Position numbers and translations under genes: made by a program
Notes under the pieces: generated by a model
What the model was told of the DNA's origin: nothing
The model's database searches: none
Seen by the model: only the letters and a program-made list of their open reading frames with translations
DNA from: DASRJG01 sp964647625
Lineage (GTDB): Bacteria; Acidobacteriota; Polarisedimenticolia; Polarisedimenticolales; DASRJG01
DNA: 64,000 bases
Reading direction: 5' to 3'
Assembly (NCBI GenBank): GCA_964647625.1
Contig: CAZYHZ010000010.1
Coordinates: 26,198 to 90,197, forward strand
Part shown: piece by piece, positions 25,622 through 34,690 of the stretch
Layout: each line of letters opens with the position of its first letter
Numbering within the stretch: the first letter of the stretch is position 1

Positions 25622-26491
25622 ATGTCGTTCACAAGACGTCTCGCACAGTTTGGACTCGCCGCCGCCGTCCTGCTCGTCGGCGGGGCCTCGTGGTACGCGG
25701 TCCGTGCGGACGATTTCGCGGGTGATGTGCCGGATCGCGTCTGGATCGACGCCGGCTGGTCCATCAACCAGCTCACGACCGACGCCTCGATGACCGGCAA
25801 GAAGGGGGTCGGCGTCGCCGTCAACTTCGAGGATGTCCTTGGCCTCAACGAGAACAGGTCGACCTTCCGCATGTTGGGCCGCGTCCGCATCTCGCCGAAG
25901 CGCCGCTGGATCGACTTCGGCTACGTGGACATCACCCGCTCGAGGTCCAAAGTCCTGGACAGGGACGTCACGTTTGGGGATTACACATTCCAGGCCGGCG
26001 GCGAAGTCACGTCGAAGTTCGACACCCAGTTCATATACGTCGCGTTTGCCTACGATTTTCTCCATGAAGAGAAAGTCAGAATCTCGGGGAGCGCGGGGCT
26101 GACCGCGATTCGGTTTTCGACCGGTGTGGCCGGTCAGGCGAACTTCGTCCTCGACCCCGACGGCAACCCGGTCACGACCGACGTCGATCGCGCAGGTTCG
26201 GCCACGGCTCCGGTCCCGATGGTCGGGCTGAACTTGGACTGGGCCTTGACCAAGCGTTTGGTCGCGCGAGGCTACATGCGGTTCTTCAAGCTCAATCTGA
26301 GCGAGTTCGACGGAGGGCTGTATGAAAACGGAGTACGGCTCAACTGGTACTTCGTGAAGAAGTTCGGCTTGGGCGTGGGCTTCGACAAGTCGGACCTGAG
26401 GATCGACGAACTCAAGGTCGGCCAAGGCAACGTTGCGAAAGCCAATTACACGGTGACGGGTCTCGGAATCTACGCCACGCTGGCTTTCTGA
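25622..26491 (+). CDS. Outer-membrane beta-barrel protein
   Basis: A 289-residue protein with a signal peptide (LAQFGLAAAVLLVGGASWYAVRA) and AAGGAGG before ATG 25622. The mature part alternates hydrophobic and polar residues in strands such as RWIDFGYVDITRSR, QFIYVAFAYDFL, GVRLNWYFVKKFGLGVGFD and VTGLGIYATLAF, ending in Phe as the Bam complex prefers. It is like the large porin-like barrels of unknown solute; no specific family recognised. It is divergent from the kinase-ATPase gene, with a possible paralogue relic in between. Confidence 0.75.
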   Translation: MSFTRRLAQFGLAAAVLLVGGASWYAVRADDFAGDVPDRVWIDAGWSINQLTTDASMTGKKGVGVAVNFEDVLGLNENRSTFRMLGRVRISPKRRWIDFGYVDITRSRSKVLDRDVTFGDYTFQAGGEVTSKFDTQFIYVAFAYDFLHEEKVRISGSAGLTAIRFSTGVAGQANFVLDPDGNPVTTDVDRAGSATAPVPMVGLNLDWALTKRLVARGYMRFFKLNLSEFDGGLYENGVRLNWYFVKKFGLGVGFDKSDLRIDELKVGQGNVAKANYTVTGLGIYATLAF

Positions 26492-26741
26492 TCGGGGCCG
26501 CCGGTGATTCCGCGGCAGCCGTCGGCGGAACGTCGGCCGCCAAACCCCAAGCCTACAGGCGGGAACCGTTCCACAATAAGGTAGTCGCCATTTCAACCAA
26601 TGAGTTCGGCGATTTCCCGACATCGAGCGCTTACTGCAGAAACCGCAACGAGCCGCTCGGTGATCGCCCAGCCGACGTTCAATCCGACGAGCGGCAGCGG
26701 GACGCCGACCGGTTGGTTGGAGTCGAAGGTTCCAGCGAGAG

Positions 26742-26957
26742 ATGCAGAAGCGATTCGTGTCCCTGGATCACCCGATCGGTGTCCTCGAGTTTACGCTCCC
26801 GCCGTCGGGAGAGGGAGAGGGCACCCTCCAGGCCGGAGCCAAGATGCCGTTCAACGATCAGGGTCAGCTCGAGGTCGAATCGCTTCCGCAGAACACGGGA
26901 CCCCAGCGCCACACGCACGTCGAGCGCGAACTCCCGAAGGCCAAGAAGCCGAGGTAG
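26742..26957 (+). CDS. Small hypothetical protein
   Basis: A 71-residue frame with coding-like composition: DHPIGVLEFTLPPSGEGEG, LQAGAKMPFNDQGQLEVESLP, ending in a basic tail (PKAKKPR). A weak GCGAGAG precedes ATG 26742. No signal peptide or known motif. Its stop is 3 nt from the convergent stop of the next gene, the tight spacing usual here, which supports it being real. The 250 bases before it (26492-26741) show no convincing gene. Confidence 0.45.
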   Translation: MQKRFVSLDHPIGVLEFTLPPSGEGEGTLQAGAKMPFNDQGQLEVESLPQNTGPQRHTHVERELPKAKKPR

Positions 26958-26960
26958 CGG

Positions 26961-27518
26961 CTACTTGATCGTGTAGCCTCGACCTTCGAGGCACGCGTTG
27001 ACGGCGCGCTGGTAGTCCGCCAGCTTCTGATTGCTCGCGGCCTGCGCTTGCGCCTGCTGATCCGCCGCCGCCTGCGTCGCAGCCGCCTGCTGCTCCTGGA
27101 TGCCACGCTTCTTGGCGCGCTGCTTCGCGCCGCCCGCCATCACGCCGGTCGCCGCGCCGACCGCGGCGCCCTGGCCGGTATCGCCGGTGATCGCACCGAC
27201 GACGGCGCCCGCCGCGGCACCCTTGACCGCGCCCGCCGCACGCTCACCGCCGACGTTCTGGGCCTGCGCCTGCGCGTTCTGCTGCGCGGCCTGCTGCTGC
27301 TGTGCGGTCGACGCGGCCTGCGCCTGCTGCTTCTGAAGCTCGGCGACCGGGTCGAAGCCCGTTTGCTTCGTGGCCCACTGGCCGCACTCGGTCTTGTCCT
27401 TCTGCTGCTGGGCTTCGGACTGGCCCTTGCTGGGATAGATGATGGGGTTGGTTGACGTTTGCGCGACGCTCACGCTCACAGCGAGAAGGGCCGCGGCCGG
27501 AAGGACGATCGATCTCAT
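26961..27518 (-). CDS. Exported glycine-zipper (YMGG-like) protein
   Basis: A 185-residue protein with signal peptide (LPAAALLAVSVSVAQT), a cysteine in DKTECGQWATKQTGFDP, a Gln/Ala-rich stretch (residues ~65-90), then a glycine-zipper segment (AAGAVKGAAAGAVVGAITG, GQGAAVGAATGVMAGG), then another Gln/Ala-rich helix and a C-terminal NACLEGRGYTIK. This is the usual order in secreted YMGG/glycine-zipper proteins thought to associate with the outer membrane; their role is unknown. The two cysteines could form a disulfide. AGGAGC precedes ATG 27518. Confidence 0.75.
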   Translation of the reverse strand: MRSIVLPAAALLAVSVSVAQTSTNPIIYPSKGQSEAQQQKDKTECGQWATKQTGFDPVAELQKQQAQAASTAQQQQAAQQNAQAQAQNVGGERAAGAVKGAAAGAVVGAITGDTGQGAAVGAATGVMAGGAKQRAKKRGIQEQQAAATQAAADQQAQAQAASNQKLADYQRAVNACLEGRGYTIK

Positions 27519-27664
27519 GGGTAGCTCCTGTTGGGATGATCCGTTCGAATTGTCGCGGATTCGGCGCCAAGTTTCCACGTCAAAGTACGTTTCAAGATGG
27601 TAGCATCCGGGCCTTTCGAAGCGCTGTCGATCGGCCTTTTTTTCGGGGCCTCCCGGAGGTTGCG

Positions 27665-29602
27665 ATGCGATCGAGAACCTTGCTGCTCGTCGCGGCCGTC
27701 CTCTCGACCGCGCTCGCGAGCCTGGGATCGACGACTGAGCCTCCCGCTGCGGGCGACGCCGGCGCGCTGAGCAAGGAAACCGTCGCACCGCTCCTCAAGA
27801 AGCGGGGATACTCGCCTTACGCGGGGCGCCATTTTCCTACGAGGGTCTACTGGGGCGACACCCACCTGCACACGTCGATCTCGCTCGATGCGGGCGCGGG
27901 TGGGTGCCGGTTGGGGCCCGCCGACGCCTACCGCTACGCGCGAGGGGAAGAGATCACGACCTCGACGGGACAACCCGCGCAGCTCTCGCGTCCGCTCGAT
28001 TTCCTCGTGGTCACCGATCACTCGGAAGCGTTTGGAAGCATGGACGAGGTGATCAAGGCCAACCCTACGCTGATGGCCAACCCGACGATCAAGCGGTGGA
28101 ACTCGATGATCGCCGAGGGCGGCGAGACCGCGCTGAAGGCGGCGTGGGAGCTCGTTGCGACGATCGCGGACACGAGCAAGATGCCGGCAGAGTTCAAAGA
28201 CCCGGCCTTCATCCAAAGCGTGTGGGAGCCCTACATCAAGACCGCCGATCGCTTCAACGATCCCGGAAAGTTCACCGCGTTCATCGGCTACGAATGGACG
28301 TCGATGCCGGGCGGCAACAACCTCCATCGCGTCGTCGTCTTCCGCGACGGCGCTGACAAGGCTATCCGCACGCTCCCCTACTCCTCCGTCGAGAGCGAGA
28401 ACCCGGAAGACCTGTGGAAGGCGCTGGCGGCCTACGAGGACAAGACCGGTGGCCGGGTCCTCGCGATCCCGCACAATGGAAACGTCAGCGGCGGCCGGAT
28501 GTTCGCCCTCGTCGATTTCATCGGGAACCCGTTGACCCGGAAATACGCCGAGGACCGTGCCCGCTGGGAGCCCCTGGTCGAAGTGACGCAGCAGAAGGGC
28601 GACAGCGAATCGCATCCGTCGCTCTCCCCCACGGACGAGTTCGCCGGCTACGAAGTTTGGGACAAGATGAACTTGAACGGGACGATGCTTCACGAGAAAT
28701 CCTGGTACAAGACCGAGTACGTGCGTGAAGCGATGAAGAACGGGCTCAAAATCGAGAAAGACCTCGGCGCCAATCCGTTCAAGTTCGGGATGGTCGGTGG
28801 CACCGACTCGCATACCGGCATCTCGGCGGTCGAAGAGGACAACTTCTACGGCAAGGCGCCCCCCTATGAGCCGAGCGAGGGCCGCGCCGAGCACACGTTC
28901 ACCAAGCTCGGCGACAAGAAGGTGATGGCCTACGAGTTGGCGTCGTCGGGCTACACGGGGGTCTGGGCCACCGAGAACACGCGCGAGGCGCTGTGGGACG
29001 CGATGAAGCGCAAGGAGGTCTACGCGACGACCGGCTCGCGCATGACCGTGCGATTCTTCGGCGGATGGGATTTCGAAGCGTCGGATGCGATCACGCGCAA
29101 TCCCGCAATCGGCGGCTACGGGAAGGGCGTGCCGATGGGAGGCGATCTCCGCGACGCGCCGGCGGGCCGGTCGCCGACGTTTCTCGTCGCCGCGCTCAAG
29201 GACCCGATGGGAGGCAATCTCGATCGTATCCAGATCGTCAAGGGCTGGCTCGACGCCAAGGGCGCGGTCCAGGAAAAGGTGTACGACGTCGTCTGGGGCA
29301 ACAGCGACAAGCGCAAGATCGGGAGCAACGGCAAGCTGCCGCCGGTCGGCAACACCGTCGACGTCGCGAACGCGGTCTGGACCAACACGATCGGCGATCC
29401 GGAGCTGATCACCGTCTGGAAGGATCCCTCGTTCGACCCCGCGCTCCGCGCGTTCTATTACGCGCGCGTGATCGAGATCCCGACGCCGCGCTGGACCGCA
29501 TACGATGCCAGGCGGTTCGACGTGAAGATGCCGCCGGAGGTTCCGATGACGACGCAGGAACGGGCCTACACCTCCCCGATCTGGTATACGCCGTCCCGCT
29601 GA
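27665..29602 (+). CDS. Exported DUF3604 family protein (PHP-like fold)
   Basis: A 645-residue protein with signal peptide (RTLLLVAAVLSTALASLGS). The family begins with YWGDTHLHTSISLDAG, whose histidine pair and following FLVVTDHSEAFG resemble the metal site of PHP phosphoesterases. Other family blocks include GGNNLHRVVVFRD, AIPHNGNVSGGRMF and GGTDSHTGISAVEEDNFYGK. A metal-dependent hydrolase role is therefore likely, but no substrate is established for the family. GGAGG precedes ATG 27665. The parvulin gene follows after 7 nt. Confidence 0.88.
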   Translation: MRSRTLLLVAAVLSTALASLGSTTEPPAAGDAGALSKETVAPLLKKRGYSPYAGRHFPTRVYWGDTHLHTSISLDAGAGGCRLGPADAYRYARGEEITTSTGQPAQLSRPLDFLVVTDHSEAFGSMDEVIKANPTLMANPTIKRWNSMIAEGGETALKAAWELVATIADTSKMPAEFKDPAFIQSVWEPYIKTADRFNDPGKFTAFIGYEWTSMPGGNNLHRVVVFRDGADKAIRTLPYSSVESENPEDLWKALAAYEDKTGGRVLAIPHNGNVSGGRMFALVDFIGNPLTRKYAEDRARWEPLVEVTQQKGDSESHPSLSPTDEFAGYEVWDKMNLNGTMLHEKSWYKTEYVREAMKNGLKIEKDLGANPFKFGMVGGTDSHTGISAVEEDNFYGKAPPYEPSEGRAEHTFTKLGDKKVMAYELASSGYTGVWATENTREALWDAMKRKEVYATTGSRMTVRFFGGWDFEASDAITRNPAIGGYGKGVPMGGDLRDAPAGRSPTFLVAALKDPMGGNLDRIQIVKGWLDAKGAVQEKVYDVVWGNSDKRKIGSNGKLPPVGNTVDVANAVWTNTIGDPELITVWKDPSFDPALRAFYYARVIEIPTPRWTAYDARRFDVKMPPEVPMTTQERAYTSPIWYTPSR

Positions 29603-29609
29603 CCGTTCG

Positions 29610-30443
29610 ATGACCGCGCGGCCGGCCCGGGAACCGCTCGTCACCTTCCTGATCCTGACGGTCGCGCTGTTCGGCGCGCACGCGCTGATCCCCGGCCGGT
29701 CCTCGGCGAAACCGGACGAGATCGTGGTGACGCATTCCCGGATGCGGAGCTTGGCCTCCGACTTCGAGCAGATGTGGCAGCGGTCGCCCAGCGCCAGCGA
29801 GCTCGACGACCTCGCTTCGTCTTACGTCCGCGACGAGATCTGCGCGCGCGAAGCGAGGGTCCTCGGCTTGGGCCAGGACGACGTCGTGATCCGGAGGCGC
29901 CTGCGGCAGATGATGGAGCTGTCGGCCGACGCGCAGCCTTCCGCTGCGGAGCCGACCGACACGGAGCTGACGCGTTGGCTCGAGGCGCATCAGGATCGCT
30001 TTCGAGAAGACTCCCGGCTGACGTTCGAGCAGATCTTCCTCGATCCCACACGGCACGGCGATCGCCTCCGGGCCGATGCCGAAGCGCTCGCCACTCGACT
30101 GCAGAACGCGAGCGCCCCCATCGATCTCGACGCTTACGGCGATCCGCTGTTGCTGCCTCACACGTACGAGGCGGAGCCTCTGGGCGAGATCGCGAAAGCG
30201 TTCGGCCCGAGCTTCGCACGCGCGGTCGATCAGCTCCCCGCCGCGCGATGGACCGGGCCGATCCCCTCTGGGCTCGGCGCGCACGTCGTGCGCCTCGTCC
30301 GCCGCGTCGAAGGCCGCCCGGCCGTGCTCCGCGACGTGCGCGCCGCCGTCCTCCGGGACTGGGAGAACACCCGAAAGCAGGAGGCGCGCGAGTCGTTCTA
30401 CGGGCGCCTTCTGCGCCGCTACACGGTCACCGTCGAGCGGTGA
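29610..30443 (+). CDS. Parvulin-type peptidyl-prolyl isomerase
   Basis: A 277-residue membrane-anchored or exported PpiC-like protein. The N-terminus has one hydrophobic segment (LVTFLILTVALFGAHALI), followed by a helical chaperone-like part (SYVRDEICAREARVLGLG) and a rotamase domain from about residue 135 (RLTFEQIFLD, GPIPSGLGAHVVRLVRRVEGRPA). Parvulins aid folding of exported proteins. It follows DUF3604 by 7 nt, so it is cotranscribed. This DUF3604-parvulin arrangement recurs in several bacteria, suggesting it helps fold its partner; that is inference. Confidence 0.75.
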   Translation: MTARPAREPLVTFLILTVALFGAHALIPGRSSAKPDEIVVTHSRMRSLASDFEQMWQRSPSASELDDLASSYVRDEICAREARVLGLGQDDVVIRRRLRQMMELSADAQPSAAEPTDTELTRWLEAHQDRFREDSRLTFEQIFLDPTRHGDRLRADAEALATRLQNASAPIDLDAYGDPLLLPHTYEAEPLGEIAKAFGPSFARAVDQLPAARWTGPIPSGLGAHVVRLVRRVEGRPAVLRDVRAAVLRDWENTRKQEARESFYGRLLRRYTVTVER

Positions 30444-30628
30444 CGGTGTAATTCCGTCCATCCAAGAAACACTCGGTCACACTGCGAGAACGCCCGTCCA
30501 CCGTGTAATTCGCCACCTTTCCGGAGCCGCGCCGCGTGGCGAGCCCGTTGCAATCACCCCGGCTGGACGCGACTCGCGTCACTGGAGTTGCACACACCGA
30601 TCCCGTCAGCGGGACAACGGAGGAAGCC

Positions 30629-30964
30629 ATGAAAAGATCCACGTCGATCCTTGCGGTTGTGTCGATCCTCGTCCTGGCGTGCGCCATTCCGGCCGCCGCC
30701 CGGGCCGACGATCCCCCGGCGGGTATGAACGCCGTCGAGATGAAGGGCAAGACGCACGACATTCGCGCCGAGGTCGTGTCGATCGATCCGAAGGCCAACA
30801 CGATCACCATCAAGGAGGAATCGGGCGAGAACCACACCGCGCCCCTGACCGGCAAGGCGATCGAGCAAGCCAAGCAGCTCAAGCCGGGCGACAAGGTCAC
30901 CGCGACCTGCATGGACAACGACAAGGGCGACCATCAAGGGATCAGCGCCATCGCGAAGCTGTGA
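30629..30964 (+). CDS. Small periplasmic protein of unknown function
   Basis: A 111-residue protein with signal peptide (LAVVSILVLACAIPAAARA) and GGAGGAAG before ATG 30629. The mature part is one small beta domain: HDIRAEVVSIDPKANTITIKEE, then KPGDKVTATCMDNDKGDH. The pattern resembles DUF5666-like or CusF-like OB-fold periplasmic proteins, but the metal-binding Met/His set of CusF is absent. Function not assigned. It is probably monocistronic. Confidence 0.65.
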   Translation: MKRSTSILAVVSILVLACAIPAAARADDPPAGMNAVEMKGKTHDIRAEVVSIDPKANTITIKEESGENHTAPLTGKAIEQAKQLKPGDKVTATCMDNDKGDHQGISAIAKL

Positions 30965-31017
30965 CATCGATCGGGCCCCGGGCGATGGCCTGGGGCCCCT
31001 GACGCGCTCCCTCCCCG

Positions 31018-32679
31018 TCAGCGGGGGCGGAAGCGGCGTGGCAGCGCCACCTGGACGCTCGTGCCCGCGCCTCGCTCGATCGTGACGTCCAGCCGGCTTC
31101 CGATCAGGTCCGCGCGGTAGCGCATGATGCGAACGCCGCTGCCGTCCGAGCCCTTGGACCAATCGCCGTTGCCGTTGTCGCGGACCTCGAGCTCGAGCTT
31201 GTCCTTCCCGCGCAGCTCGACGACCACTTCCGTAGCGCCGGCGTGCGAGACGGCGTTCCTCACCGCTTCTTGCGCGATCCGATAGAGCTGAGCGCCCACG
31301 AACCCGTCGTCGATTCCGACGCGCGCGGGATCGTCGCACACGAAGCGGCACTTCGTGCCGAACGACTGCTCGGCCCGCTCCGTCAGATCGAGCAGGGCGT
31401 TCATCAAACCGTACCCGTCGAACTCGACGGGCAGCATGCCGCGGATGACGTTGCGCAGCTCGTTCTTCGCCGACTCGATGCCGTCCCGCACGTTCGCGAC
31501 GAACGCGGCGTGCGGCGACCGGTCGTCTCCCAGCCGATGGAGCAGCTCGCCCGTCGTCATTCCGAGAGCCGCGAGCGATTGGCCCACCGTGTCGTGAAGC
31601 TCCTGGCCCACCGTGCGCCGCTCCCGATCCGCCTGATCGGCGACGTGCTTTTCGAGGACTTGACGCTCGATGACGTGGCCGAGCTGGATGCCGACGTTCG
31701 TCAGCGTGGCCGCGAAGTTGGCCTTGGACAGCGGCGCCGGCTTCGACTGCATTGCGCCCAGCTCGAGCACCATCACCGGCCGCGCCTGGACGAACACGGG
31801 AATCGTCACCAGCACGCGGATCCCGGATTGCGCGAGCGCCGGGCGGACGATCGCGGTGGCCTGCGCGTCCTCGGCCCATTGCGGCTCGCCGCTCCGGATG
31901 GTGCGCTGGACGACGTCGTCGCCGTTGCCGAGCGTCGCGCGCATCGTGTCCTCGATCATCGACTGGAAATCGTTCCCCGGCGCCACGTACCAGATGTCGG
32001 TCGGGATGACGACGCCGGGCGACTCGTCGATCTGCCACGCGTGACCGAACGCCCAATGGGCCTGCACGCACAGCAGCTTGAGCACGGCGTGGGCCGCCTC
32101 GTCCACGCTCGGCGCCTGATTCGCGGCCTCGGCCACGTCCTGGAGCAGCTTCAGGAGCGCGGTCCGCTCGGCGACGCGGATCTCGAGCCCTTCGGCCTTC
32201 TGCTCGAGCTCGAGCTCCGCGTGCCGGACCGCGGTGACGTCGGTGAACGTGATGACGACGCCGTCGATGCGATCGTCCCGCGTCCGGTACGGAAGCAGGC
32301 GCCGGAGATACCAGCGGCCCTCGTGCGTCTGGATCTCGCGCGTTGCGGGAGACAGGTCCCGAAGCACGCGCTCGGATTCCGGGAGCAGGTCGGGGTCGGT
32401 GAACCGGCGCGCCAGATCGCCGAGCGGGCGGCCGACGTCGGCCGGGAGCAGGCTCAGCAGGGACGTCATCGCCGGGCTGAACCACTTGATGCGGAAATGA
32501 CGGTCGAGAAAGATCACCGCCAGATCGGTGCTGCGGAGGACGTTGTCGAGATCGTCGTTCCGAAGGGCGGCCTTCGAGGTCCGGAGCTTGGTTTTTTTCT
32601 TCGCTCGTGGCGCTTTGCGCTCCGCTCGGGCGCGCGTCTTGCGCTTCGCCTTGCGCACCGATTTCTTCTTGATCGCCAA
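31018..32679 (-). CDS. Cytosolic PAS-GAF sensor histidine kinase (HisKA_3)
   Basis: A 553-residue kinase without membrane helices. Residues 1-35 are very lysine/arginine-rich (KKKSVRKAKRKTRARAERK). A PAS domain follows, LAVIFLDRHFRIKWFSPAMTSLL with LPADVGRPLGDLARRF, the type seen in CheB/CheR-associated PAS domains. A coiled coil (ELELEQKAEGLEIRVAERTALL), a GAF-like region (~170-330), a HisKA_3 helix with phospho-His in GQELHDTVGQSLAALG, and an HATPase (AQEAVRNAVSHAG, VRDNGNGD) complete it. It is divergent from two NarL-type regulators at 32938-34274, its likely partners. The basic N-terminus could touch nucleic acid or membrane. Confidence 0.87.
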   Translation of the reverse strand: MAIKKKSVRKAKRKTRARAERKAPRAKKKTKLRTSKAALRNDDLDNVLRSTDLAVIFLDRHFRIKWFSPAMTSLLSLLPADVGRPLGDLARRFTDPDLLPESERVLRDLSPATREIQTHEGRWYLRRLLPYRTRDDRIDGVVITFTDVTAVRHAELELEQKAEGLEIRVAERTALLKLLQDVAEAANQAPSVDEAAHAVLKLLCVQAHWAFGHAWQIDESPGVVIPTDIWYVAPGNDFQSMIEDTMRATLGNGDDVVQRTIRSGEPQWAEDAQATAIVRPALAQSGIRVLVTIPVFVQARPVMVLELGAMQSKPAPLSKANFAATLTNVGIQLGHVIERQVLEKHVADQADRERRTVGQELHDTVGQSLAALGMTTGELLHRLGDDRSPHAAFVANVRDGIESAKNELRNVIRGMLPVEFDGYGLMNALLDLTERAEQSFGTKCRFVCDDPARVGIDDGFVGAQLYRIAQEAVRNAVSHAGATEVVVELRGKDKLELEVRDNGNGDWSKGSDGSGVRIMRYRADLIGSRLDVTIERGAGTSVQVALPRRFRPR

Positions 32680-32937
32680 GACCGCTCCGAAGGCGATGAT
32701 TGTCCGGGAGGTTTCGAGTTTATATCAACGCCCACCCCGGAGACCGGACGGCCACGAGGGGTTGGGTGTGGCGGCGTCCGGCATCCGGGGTGGCTGGGGC
32801 GAATCCTGCCGACGGGAATCGTACGGTCCAAGCCGGCCGTCGTCCATGGGGTCTAACCCGCAGGCCAGATTAGGAATTCGACCTATTCCCCGGGGCCCCC
32901 GCGGGACGTATTCTCTATAGGCACAGGCGACCTGCGG

Positions 32938-33642
32938 ATGACCAAGCGAGCCACCACCCCGAACGAGAAGCCCGCGGCCAAGTTCACGCGCCTCCTTCTC
33001 GTCGAAGATCATCCGCTGGTCCGCCGCGGCATCATCGACATGGTTCACCGCGAGCCGGACCTTCGCGTTGCCGGCGAGGCGGCGACCCCGGCCGAGGCCA
33101 TGGCGATCCTCGCCGGCGGGGACATCGACCTGATCCTCGCCGACCTGTCCCTGAAAGAAGGAAGCGGCATCGACCTGGTGCGGCAGATCCGCACGCAGGG
33201 CCTGGACGTTCCGATCCTCATCGTGTCGATGCGCGAGGAAACGCTCTTCGCAGAGAGGGCGATCCGGGCCGGAGCGCAGGGATACGTCAGCAAGAGCGCT
33301 CCGAGCGAGCAGCTCATCCTGGCGATCCGCCAGGTGCTCCGCGGCGAGATCGCCCTGAGCCAGGAAGTCACCAAGCGTCTGGTGCGGCGTGCGGCCGGCG
33401 TGCACGCGACGTCGCGGCAAGGCGTTCCGATCTTCGAGACGCTGTCCGACCGCGAGCTCGAGATCTTCGAGATGTTCGGGCGCGGTTATTCCGTCGCCGA
33501 CATCGCCGAGCGGCTGGGGATCAGCGTCAAGACCGTGCAGGCGCACCGCGAGCACATCAAGGAAAAACTCGAGCTGGGAACCAGCGCGGAGCTGACCCGG
33601 TATGCCACCCTCTGGACGGATGGCGGGAGCATAGGATGCTGA
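32938..33642 (+). CDS. NarL/LuxR-family response regulator
   Basis: A 234-residue regulator. Receiver: LLVEDHPLVRRG, phospho-acceptor Asp in LILADLSLKEGSG, Ser in ILIVSMREE, Lys in GYVSKSAP. LuxR domain: LSDRELEIFEMFGRGYSVADIAERLGISVKTVQAHRE. It has a longer N-terminus than usual (TKRATTPNEKPAAKF). It is divergent from the PAS-GAF kinase (258 nt between, with no gene) and overlaps the next regulator by 7 nt. Confidence 0.9.
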   Translation: MTKRATTPNEKPAAKFTRLLLVEDHPLVRRGIIDMVHREPDLRVAGEAATPAEAMAILAGGDIDLILADLSLKEGSGIDLVRQIRTQGLDVPILIVSMREETLFAERAIRAGAQGYVSKSAPSEQLILAIRQVLRGEIALSQEVTKRLVRRAAGVHATSRQGVPIFETLSDRELEIFEMFGRGYSVADIAERLGISVKTVQAHREHIKEKLELGTSAELTRYATLWTDGGSIGC

Positions 33643-34274
33643 TGACACGCCGAATCGTCATCGCGGACGATCACGTGATCGTCCGTGACGGATTGCGGAT
33701 GCTGCTCGAGCGCGCCGGCCACCAGCTGGTCGGTGAAGCCGCCGACGGAGTCCAGGCCTTGGAGCTGTGCGTCCAGCACAAACCGGACATCGCCATCCTC
33801 GATCTCGGGATGCCTCTCCTCGGCGGCACGGACTGTGCGCGGGAGATCCGGCGCGTGTCACCGCGCACGTCGACGATCGTCCTGACCATGTACGACGAGC
33901 ACCGGTATCTCTCGGAGGCCATTCGCGCGGGCGTGTCGGGCTACGTCCTGAAGAGCCGCCCGGCGGAAGAGCTGCTCAAGGCGATCGAGGCCGTTTCCCG
34001 CGGCAACGTCTATCTGGGCTCGAGCATGTCCCGCAGCGCGATCCGCGACACCATCGACAACCTCGACACCCGAAACGACGCGCTGACGTCGCGCGAGCGC
34101 GAGGTGTTGAACCTGGTCGTCGACGGGAAGGCCACCAAGGAGATCGCCACCGCGCTCGGCATCAGCGTCAAGACGGCCGAATCGCACCGCGTGCGCATCA
34201 TGAAGAAGCTCGACGTCCACAATGCCGCGGGCCTGGTGCGCTACGCCATTCGCGAAGGGCTCGTTCTCCCCTAG
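33636..34274 (+). CDS. NarL/LuxR-family response regulator
   Basis: A 212-residue regulator. Receiver: IVIADDHVIVRDG, Asp in IAILDLGMPLLGG, Thr in TIVLTMYDE, Lys in GYVLKSRP. LuxR domain: LTSREREVLNLVVDGKATKEIATALGISVKTAESHR. ATG 33636 has GGGAG 6 nt upstream; ATG 33642 is also possible. It overlaps the previous regulator, so one kinase may feed two outputs. Its TAG shares the palindrome CTAG with the convergent gene's stop. Confidence 0.9.
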   Translation: MLMTRRIVIADDHVIVRDGLRMLLERAGHQLVGEAADGVQALELCVQHKPDIAILDLGMPLLGGTDCAREIRRVSPRTSTIVLTMYDEHRYLSEAIRAGVSGYVLKSRPAEELLKAIEAVSRGNVYLGSSMSRSAIRDTIDNLDTRNDALTSREREVLNLVVDGKATKEIATALGISVKTAESHRVRIMKKLDVHNAAGLVRYAIREGLVLP

Positions 34275-34588
34275 ATCGAGCGCGGCTCCGGCTTCGGCTC
34301 GAACAGCGTCACGAATCGCGCGAACAGGGTCGTCGGGCGCCTCGGTACGTTCGATATGACTTGGATTCGCGCCGACGCCGTGAGGTCGCCGGCACGCGCT
34401 CGCAGCTCGGCCTCGTTGTGCCGCATCCACCGTCCGAGGCTGACCATCCCGAGCATGGCCATGATCGCGCCGGTGAGAATCGCTTTTATGTACTGACCGC
34501 GGCGCTCGCGTGCCAGACGCTTCCGGGTGACGGCGATCTCGTCCTGCGATTCCGGGAGCGACACTTCGGGCATCGGCATCGTGCTCAT
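34271..34588 (-). CDS. Small single-helix membrane protein
   Basis: A 105-residue protein with one membrane segment in the middle (AILTGAIMAMLGMVSLGRW) between a charged N-terminal part (SQDEIAVTRKRLARERRGQY) and a polar C-terminal part. GGAGG precedes ATG 34588. No family recognised. It is convergent with the regulator gene with fully overlapping stop codons. Its composition matches the surrounding genes. Confidence 0.6.
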   Translation of the reverse strand: MSTMPMPEVSLPESQDEIAVTRKRLARERRGQYIKAILTGAIMAMLGMVSLGRWMRHNEAELRARAGDLTASARIQVISNVPRRPTTLFARFVTLFEPKPEPRSI

Positions 34589-34690
34589 CGCTAGCCTCCA
34601 CGCTGCTGACTGGATGGGAGAAATGCCGGGCGGGAACCCCGGCAGCGCCTCGGACGAGGCGCCGCCGGGGAGTGTCGTCAACTCACGAGA

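Noticed and set aside
30444..30628. GTGTAATTC words repeated in the gap after the parvulin gene
   Set aside because: Two short direct copies only; too little to call an operator.
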